From the NCBI GenBank assembly GCA_023391095.1, contig JAEWBN010000020.1, positions 124,001 to 188,000 of the forward strand: 64,000 bases of DNA. Direction: 5' to 3'. The notes under the pieces were generated by a model. That model was not told where the DNA came from. It saw only the letters and a program-made list of their open reading frames with translations, and searched no databases. Position numbers and translations under genes: made by a program. Shown in pieces: positions 7,191 through 16,079 of the stretch. The stretch comes from Pseudomonadota bacterium. Lineage in GTDB: Bacteria; Pseudomonadota; Alphaproteobacteria; Rhizobiales; Devosiaceae. Position 1 is the stretch's first letter; each line of letters opens with the position of its first letter.

Positions 7191-10100
7191 TCACCAGAAC
7201 CGCGGCGGCCGGCGGAGGTCAAGCGTCATCGGCATCTCGTCCGCAGGCTTTTCCGGCTGCAAATGGTAGTCGCCGACGGAGTGGTTGTGGGGCACGAAAC
7301 GGGCGAGGCGTCGCGCCTCGGCCTCGTTGCCGTTGACCGGGAACGTATCGTAGTTGCGTCCCCCCGGATGGGCGACATGATAAGTGCAGCCGCCCACGGC
7401 GCGGCCGGTCCAGCGGTCGAAAATGTCGAAGACCAGCGGCGCATGTACAGGAATGGTCGGATGCATGCCGGACGCGGGCTGCCAGGCCTTGAACCGGACA
7501 CCAGCCACGGAGACACCGCTGGCGGCGGTCGGCTTGAGCGGCACGGGGCGGCGGTTGCAAGCCACCGCGTAGCGTTCGGGACTGGCGGTTTCGAGCCGGA
7601 CTTCGAGGCGTTCAACCGAACTGTCGACAAAGCGCACCGTGCCGCCGATTGCGCCCTGCTCGCCCATCACATGCCATGGCTCAAGTGCCTGGCGCAGCTC
7701 CAGCCTGACGCCGTCGACCTCCACTTCGCCGCAGAACGGAAACCGGAACTCCCGCTGCGCCTCGAACCATTCCGGTTCGAACGCAAAGCCGTTTTCGCCA
7801 AGGTCCACCAAGACATCGAGGAAATCCTGCCAGACATAGGTTCCAAGCATGAAGCGGTCATGCAACGCGGTACCCCAGCGGGTAAATTGACCATCCAGCG
7901 GCTTTTGCCAGTACCGCGCGATCAGCGCCCGGACCAACAATTGCTGGGCCAGCGACATGCGCGCATTGGGCGGCATTTCGAAGCCGCGGAACTCGACGAG
8001 ACCCAGACGTCCCGTCGGCCCGTCTGGGGAAAAGAGCTTGTCGATGCAGATTTCCGAGCGGTGGGTATTGCCCGTCACGTCGACAAGAAGATTGCGGAAC
8101 AGACGGTCGACCAGCCAGGGGGCAGGGCTTTCGCCCTCGCCGGGCAATGGAACCTGCGCCATGGCAATTTCGAGCTCATAGAGGCTGTCGTGGCGCGCCT
8201 CATCAAAGCGCGGTGCCTGGCTAGTGGGGCCAATGAACAGACCCGAGAACAGGTAACTCATGGCCGGATGACGCTGCCAGTGCAGGATCAGGGACTTGAG
8301 CAGGTCGGGACGGCGCAGGAAGGGGCTGTCATGCGGGGTCGCGCCGCCGATGACGACGTGATTGCCGCCGCCGGTCCCCACATGCTTGCCGTCGATCATG
8401 AACTTGTCGGCACCGAGGCGGCTTTGGCGGGCTTCTTCGTAGATGGCAGTCGTCGTGGCCACGCAATCGGACCAGTTGGACGCGGGGTGAATGTTGACCT
8501 CGATCACGCCGGGATCGGGGGCGACTCGGATCACATTCAGCCGGGGGTCCTGAGGAGGGGCGTAACCTTCGAGGTGGACCGGCTTTCCGATGTCCCTGGC
8601 AGCGGCCTCGGTGGCTGCAAGCAGTTCGAGATAGTCTTCGAGCTTTTCGACGGGGGGCAGGAAAACACAGAGGCGGCCATCGCGGACTTCTGCGGTCACG
8701 GCAGTGCGGACCTGGCCCTCGATCTCGCTGATGACCTGCTCGGTCAGGGCCTGTTGCTCAGAGGCGGGGATGAAACCGGCCACGACCTGCTGGCGGGCGG
8801 CGATGCCCTCCGGGTCAGGCAAGGGCGGCCGCGGCGCGCCGGGGTCCAGCGGGACGACATGGGGATAGGCGGTGGGCTGGAGATGCTTGAGCGACGCCAG
8901 AGGCAGCCGATAGCCGGCGGGGCTGTCGCCCGGCGCCAGAAACAGACGCCCGCGGCGGGTCTTCCACTTCTCGGTGAGCCAGGGGCTCGAAGCGGCGGCA
9001 TTCCAGCGCTGAACCGGCAGGACATAGCCTGTGGGGTGGGTCAGGCCCCGGCCAAACACGGTGGCGATCCGGGCCCGCGCCTCGGGGTCGGCCAGCTCGG
9101 AATTGGCCGGATCGACGTTTTCGGGGAGCTTTGCTTCCTTCAGCAACCATTCGCCCGGATCTTCATAGGCCTCGGCGATAGTTTCGCCGGAGAGGCCGAG
9201 TTTGCGGGCGAAGGCGGCGAGGAACTGGCGCGCATCATCCAGCGTGACGTCGCTTTTTTCGCCTTCGCGGGCGATCAGGGTCTCGTCGGACCAGATCGGC
9301 TTGCCGTCGAGGCGCCAGTATAGCGAGAAGGTCCAGCGGGGCAGGGTTTCGCCGGGATACCATTTGCCCTGACCGTAATGCAGCATTCCATGGGGGGCAA
9401 AGCGCTGGCGCAGGCGGCGGATGAGGTCGTCGGCGAGCCTGCGCTTGGTGGGGCCGACAGCGCCGGCATTCCACTCATCGGCTTCGAAATCGTCGATGGA
9501 AACAAAGGTCGGTTCGCCACCCATGGTGAGGCGAACATCGTTTGTTTGCAGGACCTTATCGACTTCCCGGCCGAGAGCGTCGAGGCGCTGCCAGCTTTCT
9601 TCGGAGAAGGGCTTGGTGATGCGCGGATGTTCGGCTACGCGGGTGACCGTCATGTCGAAGGCGAAGTCGACTTCGGCAAAGGACGCAAAGCCGGAAATCG
9701 GCGCGGCGTTTTTGTAGTGCGGCGTCGCGGCCAGCGGGACGTGGCTTTCGCCGGTCAACAGGCCCGAGGTGGGGTCTAGGCCGATCCATCCGGCGCCGGG
9801 GAGGTAGACTTCGCACCAGGCGTGGAGGTCGGTGAAGTCATGGTCGGTGCCTGGGGGACCGTCCAGCGCGACCAGGTCGGGCTTGAGCTGGATGAGGTAG
9901 CCCGACACAAATCGGGCCGCAAAACCCAGGTGCCGCAGGATGTTAACGAGGAGCCAGCTGGAGTCCCGGCAGGAGCCGCGGCCGTTGGCTAGCGTGTCCT
10001 CGGGGGACCAGACGCCGGGCTCCATCCGGACGATGTAGCTGGTCTGTTGCTGCAGCCGAAAATTGAGGCCTGTTATGAAGTTAACGGTATTTTGCGGGCT

Positions 10101-10508
10101 GCGGTCGATGCTGGCGAGGAACTGGGTGAGGAGGGGGCCGGCGGGTTCGGCCTGGCGGTAGATCGAAAGGTCGTCGCGGAGGTCTTCGGGGTAGTCGAAG
10201 GGCCAGGTCTCGGCGCTTTCCTCAACGAAGAAATCGAAGGGGTTGTAGATCGTCATGTCGGCCACGAGATCGACTTCGATCTTGAGCTCGGTGACCGGTT
10301 CGGGGAAGACGAAGCGGGTCAGGTAATTGCCGTAGGGGTCCTGCTGCACATTCACAAAATGCTTTGCTGGCGAGACTTTAAGCGAGTGGCTGAGCACCTT
10401 GGTCTTGGAATGGGGTGCCGGTTTGAGCCGGATAACCTGAGGCTGGAGGACGACCGGGCGGTCGTATTTGTAATGCGTCAGGTGGTAGATGGCGGCTTTG
10501 ATCGACAT
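7191..10508 (-). CDS. Large transglutaminase / DUF2126 protein
   Basis: A 1105-residue protein. The N-terminal third is a transglutaminase unit: the N domain (MSIKAAIYHLTHYKYDRPV), catalytic Cys in GRGSCRDSSW, His in DLHAWCEVY and Asp in GLDPTSG. The rest (from about residue 300) is the DUF2126 region, which contains a glutamine-synthetase/ATP-grasp-like core (GGNHVVIGG, EVNIHPASNW). The start at 10508 matches the family N terminus. A GTG nine codons earlier (10535), preceded by GGGAAG, is the alternative. It is the first gene of the operon with the ATP-grasp/alpha-E protein and the smaller transglutaminase. Confidence 0.85.
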   Translation of the reverse strand: MSIKAAIYHLTHYKYDRPVVLQPQVIRLKPAPHSKTKVLSHSLKVSPAKHFVNVQQDPYGNYLTRFVFPEPVTELKIEVDLVADMTIYNPFDFFVEESAETWPFDYPEDLRDDLSIYRQAEPAGPLLTQFLASIDRSPQNTVNFITGLNFRLQQQTSYIVRMEPGVWSPEDTLANGRGSCRDSSWLLVNILRHLGFAARFVSGYLIQLKPDLVALDGPPGTDHDFTDLHAWCEVYLPGAGWIGLDPTSGLLTGESHVPLAATPHYKNAAPISGFASFAEVDFAFDMTVTRVAEHPRITKPFSEESWQRLDALGREVDKVLQTNDVRLTMGGEPTFVSIDDFEADEWNAGAVGPTKRRLADDLIRRLRQRFAPHGMLHYGQGKWYPGETLPRWTFSLYWRLDGKPIWSDETLIAREGEKSDVTLDDARQFLAAFARKLGLSGETIAEAYEDPGEWLLKEAKLPENVDPANSELADPEARARIATVFGRGLTHPTGYVLPVQRWNAAASSPWLTEKWKTRRGRLFLAPGDSPAGYRLPLASLKHLQPTAYPHVVPLDPGAPRPPLPDPEGIAARQQVVAGFIPASEQQALTEQVISEIEGQVRTAVTAEVRDGRLCVFLPPVEKLEDYLELLAATEAAARDIGKPVHLEGYAPPQDPRLNVIRVAPDPGVIEVNIHPASNWSDCVATTTAIYEEARQSRLGADKFMIDGKHVGTGGGNHVVIGGATPHDSPFLRRPDLLKSLILHWQRHPAMSYLFSGLFIGPTSQAPRFDEARHDSLYELEIAMAQVPLPGEGESPAPWLVDRLFRNLLVDVTGNTHRSEICIDKLFSPDGPTGRLGLVEFRGFEMPPNARMSLAQQLLVRALIARYWQKPLDGQFTRWGTALHDRFMLGTYVWQDFLDVLVDLGENGFAFEPEWFEAQREFRFPFCGEVEVDGVRLELRQALEPWHVMGEQGAIGGTVRFVDSSVERLEVRLETASPERYAVACNRRPVPLKPTAASGVSVAGVRFKAWQPASGMHPTIPVHAPLVFDIFDRWTGRAVGGCTYHVAHPGGRNYDTFPVNGNEAEARRLARFVPHNHSVGDYHLQPEKPADEMPMTLDLRRPPRFW

Positions 10509-10734
10509 GCGGATTGTCGCTCGCTTTAAGGCCACGAAAGGCTTCCCGGAGTGCAGACTAGCGGGGTTTTCGGTGGCCGGATAGCGGGCGCGTCCCCGCT
10601 TTATTGCATGAGGCCGTTGCCGTCAGCAGGTCGTGACATCGGGGGCGATCAGGTTAGCAGACTGTTAACCCTGACTTTCACAGTCGGCGCGATAACGTGC
10701 CTCTGGCGTCGCCTCGCGTGAAAAAGTGCGGATT

Positions 10735-11472
10735 TCAGCGGTTGGTGAGGGCGCTGTGGATGTCGCGTTCAGTGTCGCGCAGGTGAATTCTCATGGCCTC
10801 GCCGGCGGCCCGTCCATTGCCGTCACGGATGCAATCGAGAATCTTCTGATGCGCCGCGATGGTGTCAGCGAGGGTGTGGCCGCGGCTGGCGTGACCGCGG
10901 CGGGAAATGACGAAGCCCTCGCGCAGGGGACCGGACATGGCCTCGAAGAGGTAGCCCAGCACGCGGTTGCCGCTGGCGAGGGCGACGGCCTCGTGAAAAC
11001 CGACATCATAGGTGTGGAAGCGCGTTTCCGCTTCGGGGTCGTCGGCGGCCGCCGCGTCGCGCATGCCCTGCAGAGCACTCTCAATGGCGGCGATGCCGGC
11101 ACGGCTGGCGCGCTTGGCGGCCATGGTGGCGGACTGCACTTCAAGGGCGAGCCGGACTTCAATGAGATCGAAGAGGCCGCGGGAATTGTTGTGAATGACG
11201 GCGGTAAGGAAATCAGCGAAGGCGGCGCCGTCCGGTTCCTTGACCTTGGCGCGGCGGCCCCGGGACACTTCGAGCAGGCCGCGGCCGGCCAGAAGCTTGA
11301 CCGCTTCGCGGATGGTGAGCCGGCTGACCGAGTAGCGGGCGGCGAGCTCAGCCTCACTGGGCAAGTTGGCGCCCGGTGTCAGCTTGGTCAGGATCAGTTC
11401 TGCCAGATCATCGGCGACGGCATTGGCCGCGTTAGGCTGATCTGGGCGGGTCTCCGGTGCGTGGATAGTCAC
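10735..11472 (-). CDS. GntR family (FadR subfamily) transcriptional regulator
   Basis: A 245-residue regulator. The N-terminal winged helix is at about residues 18-82 (PSEAELAARYSVSRLTIREAVKLLAGRGLLEVSRG). The C-terminal FCD ligand domain is at about 95-225, with metal-binding type histidines (VGFHEAVA, AAHQKILDCI, AMRIHLRDTE). It is divergent from the ChvE-type sugar transporter operon. A perfect 8-1-8 palindrome lies ten bases before its start, and a partial copy lies nearer the transporter. The simplest reading is a sugar- or sugar-acid-responsive repressor of both itself and chvE-gguAB. The ligand cannot be read. Confidence 0.85.
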   Translation of the reverse strand: MTIHAPETRPDQPNAANAVADDLAELILTKLTPGANLPSEAELAARYSVSRLTIREAVKLLAGRGLLEVSRGRRAKVKEPDGAAFADFLTAVIHNNSRGLFDLIEVRLALEVQSATMAAKRASRAGIAAIESALQGMRDAAAADDPEAETRFHTYDVGFHEAVALASGNRVLGYLFEAMSGPLREGFVISRRGHASRGHTLADTIAAHQKILDCIRDGNGRAAGEAMRIHLRDTERDIHSALTNR

Positions 11473-11910
11473 GACTCCCCCAAGGTATCAGATACCTTTA
11501 CCGTTTTTCGGGCCGTTTAGGCTCTCGTTATTGCGGCGATGTTTGTTAATTCCGGCTTATAGCGAGCACAATGAGGTACGGCAATCAGGGGTTTACATTA
11601 ATATTCGAGAGTCAAAAAAATTGTAAGCAAGCCGGGCGCGGCGCTTTACACGCGTATCTGATTATTCTAGCGTCTGGCGCGTGGGCTGGGAGGGTCCATG
11701 ACGGCACTATCCGTCCGTACCGGAGGACTTCATGCAGAATCGGAAGGCGGCGTTCACATACGCAAGCCCGCTTCGATGTGTCCGAGCCAGTTCCAGCCAG
11801 CGGCGCTCAAGCCGCATCGCTTCGGGACTGACTTTCTGCGTGCGTGAGGCGACCCGGCCCCCAAAGACCACAAGAATGCAATCATCTCGAATATCAAAGG
11901 GAGTCGAGAC
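11473..11910. other. 438-bp divergent regulatory region between gntR and chvE
   Basis: No convincing gene lies here. Short open frames across it (for example 11571-11831) lack coding character. The region is AT-richer than the genes. It contains the GntR-type palindrome at 11482-11498, a partial copy at 11654-11662 and TTTACA at 11645. I cannot fix a promoter. It must carry the promoters of both divergent units. Confidence 0.6.
11482..11498. promoter_or_regulatory. Candidate GntR operator, perfect palindrome
   Basis: AAGGTATCAGATACCTT is a perfect inverted repeat with 8-bp arms around one central base, ten bases upstream of the gntR start. Size and symmetry fit a FadR-subfamily dimer. Autoregulation is inferred. 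A nine-base core copy, GTATCTGAT, at 11654-11662 would extend control to the transporter. Confidence 0.65.
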
Positions 11911-12987
11911 GTGAAGGTTCTCAAATCAATTGCGACGCTGGTCGCTGCGGGTGCTGTCATGGCAACCGCCGCTGTCGGCGCCTATGCCCAGGACAAGGGC
12001 CAGGTTGGCATTGCCATGCCGACTTCGTCGTCGCTGCGCTGGATCTCGGACGGCAATGAGCTCAAGGCCGCTCTCGAAGGCATGGGCTACACCGTCGACC
12101 TGCAGTATGCAGAAGACGATATCCCCAACCAGCTCGCCCAGATCGAGAACATGGTCACCAAGGGCGTGAAGGCCCTGGTCATCGGTTCCATCGACGGCAC
12201 CACCCTGTCGGCCGTGCTGCAGCAGGCTGCCGATTCCGGCATCAAGGTTGTCGCCTACGACCGCCTGATCCGTGACTCGGCCAATGTCGACTACTACACC
12301 ACGTTCGACAACTTCCAGGTCGGCGTCCTGCAGGCCAACTCGCTGGTCGAAGGCCTCAAGGCCCGCTTCCCCGACACCAAGCCGTGGAATGTCGAACTCT
12401 TCGGCGGTTCGCCGGACGACAACAACGCCTTCTTCTTCTACGACGGCGCCATGAGCGTTCTCCAGCCGCTGATCGACTCGGGCGACATCGTCGTCAAGTC
12501 CGGCCAGCAGGGCATGGAAACCGTTGGTACCCTGCGTTGGGACGGTGCTGTTGCACAGGCCCGCATGGACAACATCCTGTCCGCCAACTACTCCGACGGC
12601 TCGCGCGTCGATGGCGTCCTCGCGCCGTATGACGGTCTGTCGCGCGGCATCATCTCCTCGCTCCGTGGCGTCGGCTACGGCTCGGGCGACCTCGCCTGGC
12701 CCGTGATCACCGGCCAGGACGCCGAAGCACCGTCCGTCAAGGCAATCATTGCCGGCGAACAGTATTCGACCGTCTACAAGGACACCCGCGAACTGGCCAA
12801 GGTTACTGCCGGCCTGGTCGACACCGTTCTCGGTGGCGGCACCCCGGAAGGCCTCGACACCACCACCTATGACAATGGCGTCAAGGTTGTGCCCTCGATC
12901 CTGCTGACCCCGTACTCGGTCGACCTGACCAACTACCAGGAACTGGTCGTTGACTCGGGCTACATCAAGCCGGAAGAACTGCAGTAA
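11911..12987 (+). CDS. chvE: ChvE-type periplasmic multiple sugar-binding protein
   Basis: A 358-residue solute-binding protein of the type I periplasmic fold. The Sec signal peptide ends near residue 26 (VGAYAQ). The mature start is GQVGIAMPTSSSLRWISDG, and YDRLIRDSANVDYYTTFDNFQVG follows. These are hallmarks of ChvE, which binds galactose, arabinose, glucose, xylose and some acidic sugars in Agrobacterium. The start is a GTG at 11911 with AAAGGGAG upstream. Downstream are the ATPase and permease of the same system. A strong hairpin lies between chvE and gguA. Confidence 0.88.
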   Translation: MKVLKSIATLVAAGAVMATAAVGAYAQDKGQVGIAMPTSSSLRWISDGNELKAALEGMGYTVDLQYAEDDIPNQLAQIENMVTKGVKALVIGSIDGTTLSAVLQQAADSGIKVVAYDRLIRDSANVDYYTTFDNFQVGVLQANSLVEGLKARFPDTKPWNVELFGGSPDDNNAFFFYDGAMSVLQPLIDSGDIVVKSGQQGMETVGTLRWDGAVAQARMDNILSANYSDGSRVDGVLAPYDGLSRGIISSLRGVGYGSGDLAWPVITGQDAEAPSVKAIIAGEQYSTVYKDTRELAKVTAGLVDTVLGGGTPEGLDTTTYDNGVKVVPSILLTPYSVDLTNYQELVVDSGYIKPEELQ

Positions 12988-13010
12988 TCACTGCATCGCA
13001 CTGAACTGGG

Positions 13011-13032
13011 GCTCCGCGGCTTGCCGCGGAGC
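13011..13032 (+). terminator. Intercistronic hairpin after chvE
   Basis: GCTCCGCGGC (13011-13020) and GCCGCGGAGC (13023-13032) form a perfect 10-bp stem closed by a tight CTTG-type loop 24 bp after the chvE stop. It is followed by CTTTCGAGATTTT, a weak T-rich stretch. It probably limits read-through and protects the chvE mRNA so that binding protein exceeds membrane components. Confidence 0.6.
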
Positions 13033-13197
13033 CTTTCGAGATTTTGGTCTCTGGTGGACGGCAGAGGACGCCAGCCGCCTCCGGATACGGGATGTCCCCG
13101 TTCCGAAATCTCTCATTGGGCCCCGGCCGCCGCCGGGTGACAATCGGGCGCGTAGCTGCCACGGCATGCTGCTCTCCCAGCAGAAACAGGGTCCGAC

Positions 13198-14730
13198 ATG
13201 GCCAATACAATTCTGGAGATGCGCAGCATCACCAAGACATTTCCCGGCGTAAAGGCATTGCAGGATGTGAACCTGGATGTCCGGGAAGGCGAAATTCATG
13301 CCATTTGCGGCGAAAACGGCGCGGGCAAATCGACATTGATGAAGGTGCTGAGCGGGGTTTACCCGCACGGCACCTATGATGGCGCCATCGTCTACAAGGG
13401 CGAAGAGCAGGCCTTCAAGTCGATCCGCGACAGCGAGCACAAGGGCATCGTGATCATCCACCAGGAGCTGGCCCTGGTGCCGCTCTTGTCGATTGCCGAG
13501 AACATTTTCCTGGGCAACGAACAGGCCAAGGGCGGCGTGATCGACTGGGACGAGACCCGCGACGGCGCGCGCAAGCTGCTGTCCATGGTGGGCCTGAGCG
13601 AAGACCCCGACACGCTGGTGACCAATATCGGCGTGGGCAAGCAACAATTGGTGGAAATCGCCAAGGCGCTGAGCAAGCAGGTGCAGCTCCTGATCCTGGA
13701 CGAGCCGACCGCGTCCCTTTCGGAAAAGGACAGCCAGGCGCTGCTCGACCTGCTGCTCGAATTCAAGAAGCAGGGGATTACCTCGATCATCATCAGCCAC
13801 AAGCTGAACGAAATCTCCCGCATTGCCGACCGCGTGACCGTGATCCGCGACGGCAAGACGATCGAGACGATGGATACCGAGGACATTACCGAGGATCGCA
13901 TCATCACCTCGATGGTGGGCCGCTCGCTGGAGGACCGCTATCCGGCCCGCACGCCCAAGGTGGGCGATGTGGTGATGGAGGTGAAGAACTGGAACGTGTT
14001 CCACCCCCAGCATCGCGAGCGCCAGGTCATCAAGGACGTCAACATCACGCTGCGCCGTGGTGAGGTGGTGGGCATTGCGGGCCTGATGGGCTCGGGCCGC
14101 ACCGAATTCGCCATGAGCCTGTTCGGCAAGTCCTATGGCCAGAAGATTTCGGGGGAAGTGATCCTCAACGGCAAGAAGGTGGACATGTCCACGGTGGATC
14201 GGGCGATCCGCAATGGCCTCGCCTATGCTACCGAGGACCGCAAGACCTATGGTCTCAACCTCATCGACCACATCAAGCACAACATCACCCTGTCCAATCT
14301 CAAGGGTGTGTCGAAAGTGGGCGTGATCGACGACCTGGCCGAGCTCGACGTGGCCAACGATTATCGCAAGATGACCAATATCCGCTCATCGAGCGTCTAC
14401 CAGACCACCGGCAACCTTTCGGGCGGCAACCAGCAGAAGGTCGTGCTGTCCAAGTGGCTTTATGCCAATCCGGACGTGCTGATCCTCGATGAGCCGACGC
14501 GCGGCATCGACGTTGGCGCTAAGTACGAAATCTACACCATCATCAACCAGCTGGCGGCACAGGGCAAAGCGATCCTGGTCATCTCCTCGGAGATGCCCGA
14601 ACTGCTCGGCATTACCGACCGCCTCTATGTTATGAACGAAGGCCGTATCGTGGGCGAAATGCCGACCAGCGAAGCGAGCCAGGAAAAGATCATGCGCTCC
14701 ATCGTGCGCGCTGAAGGAAAGGCATCATGA
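13198..14730 (+). CDS. gguA: Sugar ABC transporter ATP-binding protein (GguA/MmsA type)
   Basis: A 510-residue protein with two ABC domains. The first has Walker A GENGAGKST (38-46) and Walker B LLILDEPTA. The second, from about residue 270, has a degenerate Walker A (GLMGSGRTE), signature LSGGNQQK and Walker B VLILDEPTRGID. This double-ABC layout is typical of carbohydrate uptake transporter type 2 systems. The sequence is close to GguA/MmsA of the ChvE system. The permease start overlaps its stop by four bases (14727-14730). The 210-bp gap to chvE holds the hairpin but no gene. Confidence 0.88.
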   Translation: MANTILEMRSITKTFPGVKALQDVNLDVREGEIHAICGENGAGKSTLMKVLSGVYPHGTYDGAIVYKGEEQAFKSIRDSEHKGIVIIHQELALVPLLSIAENIFLGNEQAKGGVIDWDETRDGARKLLSMVGLSEDPDTLVTNIGVGKQQLVEIAKALSKQVQLLILDEPTASLSEKDSQALLDLLLEFKKQGITSIIISHKLNEISRIADRVTVIRDGKTIETMDTEDITEDRIITSMVGRSLEDRYPARTPKVGDVVMEVKNWNVFHPQHRERQVIKDVNITLRRGEVVGIAGLMGSGRTEFAMSLFGKSYGQKISGEVILNGKKVDMSTVDRAIRNGLAYATEDRKTYGLNLIDHIKHNITLSNLKGVSKVGVIDDLAELDVANDYRKMTNIRSSSVYQTTGNLSGGNQQKVVLSKWLYANPDVLILDEPTRGIDVGAKYEIYTIINQLAAQGKAILVISSEMPELLGITDRLYVMNEGRIVGEMPTSEASQEKIMRSIVRAEGKAS

Positions 14731-16010
14731 CCACCGAAACCCTACCGACCGGTACCCAAGCCCCGGCCGAACAGGCCAAGAGCCAAGAGATGACCCTTCT
14801 GGGCGCGCTGCGTGCGAACATGCGCGACTATGGCCTGCTGCTCGCGCTAATCCTGATCATGCTGTTTTTCCAGTATTTCACCAATGGCGTGCTGTTCAAG
14901 CCGGTCAATCTGACCAACATCATCCTGCAGAACAGCTATATCATCGTGATGGCGCTGGGCATGCTGCTGGTCATCGTGGCCGGCCATATCGACCTTTCGG
15001 TGGGCTCGGTTTCCGGCTTTATCGGCGCGCTGGCCGCCATGCTGATGGTGGGCTGGAAATTCCCGCCGGAGCTGGCCTTCCTCGCCAACCCCATCGTCGC
15101 CGGGGCCATCTGCCTGGTCGTCGGGGCTGCCGTGGGCGCAGCGCAGGGCTATATCATCGCCTATCACAAGGTTCCGGCCTTTATCGTGACGCTGGCCGGC
15201 ATGCTCATCTTCAAGGGCCTGTCGCTGGCTATCCTGTCCGGCAAGTCCGTCGGTCCGTTCCCGGCCGAATTCCAGCTTCTGTCGGCCGGCTTCATCCCCG
15301 ATGTGATCGGCCCGATCACGACCCCGTTCCTTGCCGAAAACGGCCAGAACGTCGTGCTGCACTCGACCACGATGGTGATTGCCGTGCTCGCCGTGGTGGC
15401 CATGGTGTTCTTCGCGCTGCGCACCCGCGCCCGTCGCCAGGCCCGCGGCTATGACGTCGAGCCGTTCAGCTTCTTTATCGCCAAGAACCTCCTGGTTGCG
15501 GCGCTGGTCCTGTTCTTTGCCTATATGCTGGCATCCTATCGCGGCCTGCCCAACGTGCTTGTGGTGATGGGTGTCCTGATCGCCGGCTTTGTGTTCCTGA
15601 CCAAGCGCATGACCTTCGGCCGCCGCATCTATGCCATCGGCGGCAATCTCAAGGCGGCCTCGCTGTCGGGCATCAAGACCGAACGCACCACCTTCTACAT
15701 CTTTGCCATCATGGGCGCGCTGGCCGCCCTTGCCGGCATGATCTACGCGGCCCGCCTCAACTCGGCGACGCCGAAGGCCGGGCAGGGTCTCGAACTCGAC
15801 GTGATCGCGGCCGTGTTCATCGGCGGCGCTTCGGCGCTGGGTGGTGTCGGCCAGGTGGCGGGTGCCGTGATCGGCGCGTTCATCATGGGTGTAATGAACA
15901 ACGGCATGTCGATCATGGGCGTCAACATCGACTGGCAGCAGATGATCAAGGGCGTGGTACTGCTCGCAGCCGTGTTCTTCGATCTCTACAACAAGAACAA
16001 GTCGGCCTGA
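14727..16010 (+). CDS. gguB: Sugar ABC transporter permease (GguB/MmsB type)
   Basis: A 427-residue polytopic protein of the BPD_transp_2 family with about ten or more hydrophobic segments. The family motif GHIDLSVGSVSGFIGALAAM lies near residue 90, and GGASALGGVGQVAGAVIGAFIMG near the C terminus. It is longer than ribose-type permeases, as GguB/XylH proteins are. It forms the membrane channel for ChvE-delivered sugars. A clear terminator follows at 16032, so the operon is chvE-gguA-gguB. The gguC gene found next in Agrobacterium is absent. Confidence 0.88.
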   Translation: MTTETLPTGTQAPAEQAKSQEMTLLGALRANMRDYGLLLALILIMLFFQYFTNGVLFKPVNLTNIILQNSYIIVMALGMLLVIVAGHIDLSVGSVSGFIGALAAMLMVGWKFPPELAFLANPIVAGAICLVVGAAVGAAQGYIIAYHKVPAFIVTLAGMLIFKGLSLAILSGKSVGPFPAEFQLLSAGFIPDVIGPITTPFLAENGQNVVLHSTTMVIAVLAVVAMVFFALRTRARRQARGYDVEPFSFFIAKNLLVAALVLFFAYMLASYRGLPNVLVVMGVLIAGFVFLTKRMTFGRRIYAIGGNLKAASLSGIKTERTTFYIFAIMGALAALAGMIYAARLNSATPKAGQGLELDVIAAVFIGGASALGGVGQVAGAVIGAFIMGVMNNGMSIMGVNIDWQQMIKGVVLLAAVFFDLYNKNKSA

Positions 16011-16031
16011 TCCTCCAAGGTCCGACCGCCA

Positions 16032-16060
16032 GGCCACCGGGGCAACCCGGTGGCCTTTTT
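16032..16060 (+). terminator. Intrinsic terminator of chvE-gguAB
   Basis: GGCCACCGGG (16032-16041), a GCAA tetraloop and CCCGGTGGCC (16046-16055) form a perfect 10-bp stem followed by TTTTTGTTT, 22 bp after the gguB stop. Confidence 0.93.
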
Positions 16061-16079
16061 GTTTGGGGGAATGGCTGCC

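Noticed and set aside
6258..9323. A 1021-codon open frame on the plus strand across the ATP-grasp and transglutaminase genes
   Set aside because: It is antisense to two well-supported genes and arises from GC-rich codon third positions. It shows no domain.
11571..11831. An 86-codon frame upstream of chvE
   Set aside because: No ribosome site, no coding character, and it lies in the expected promoter region.
12988..14280. A 430-codon open frame antisense to gguA
   Set aside because: His/Gln-rich composition is typical of antisense frames in GC-rich genes, and gguA is clear.
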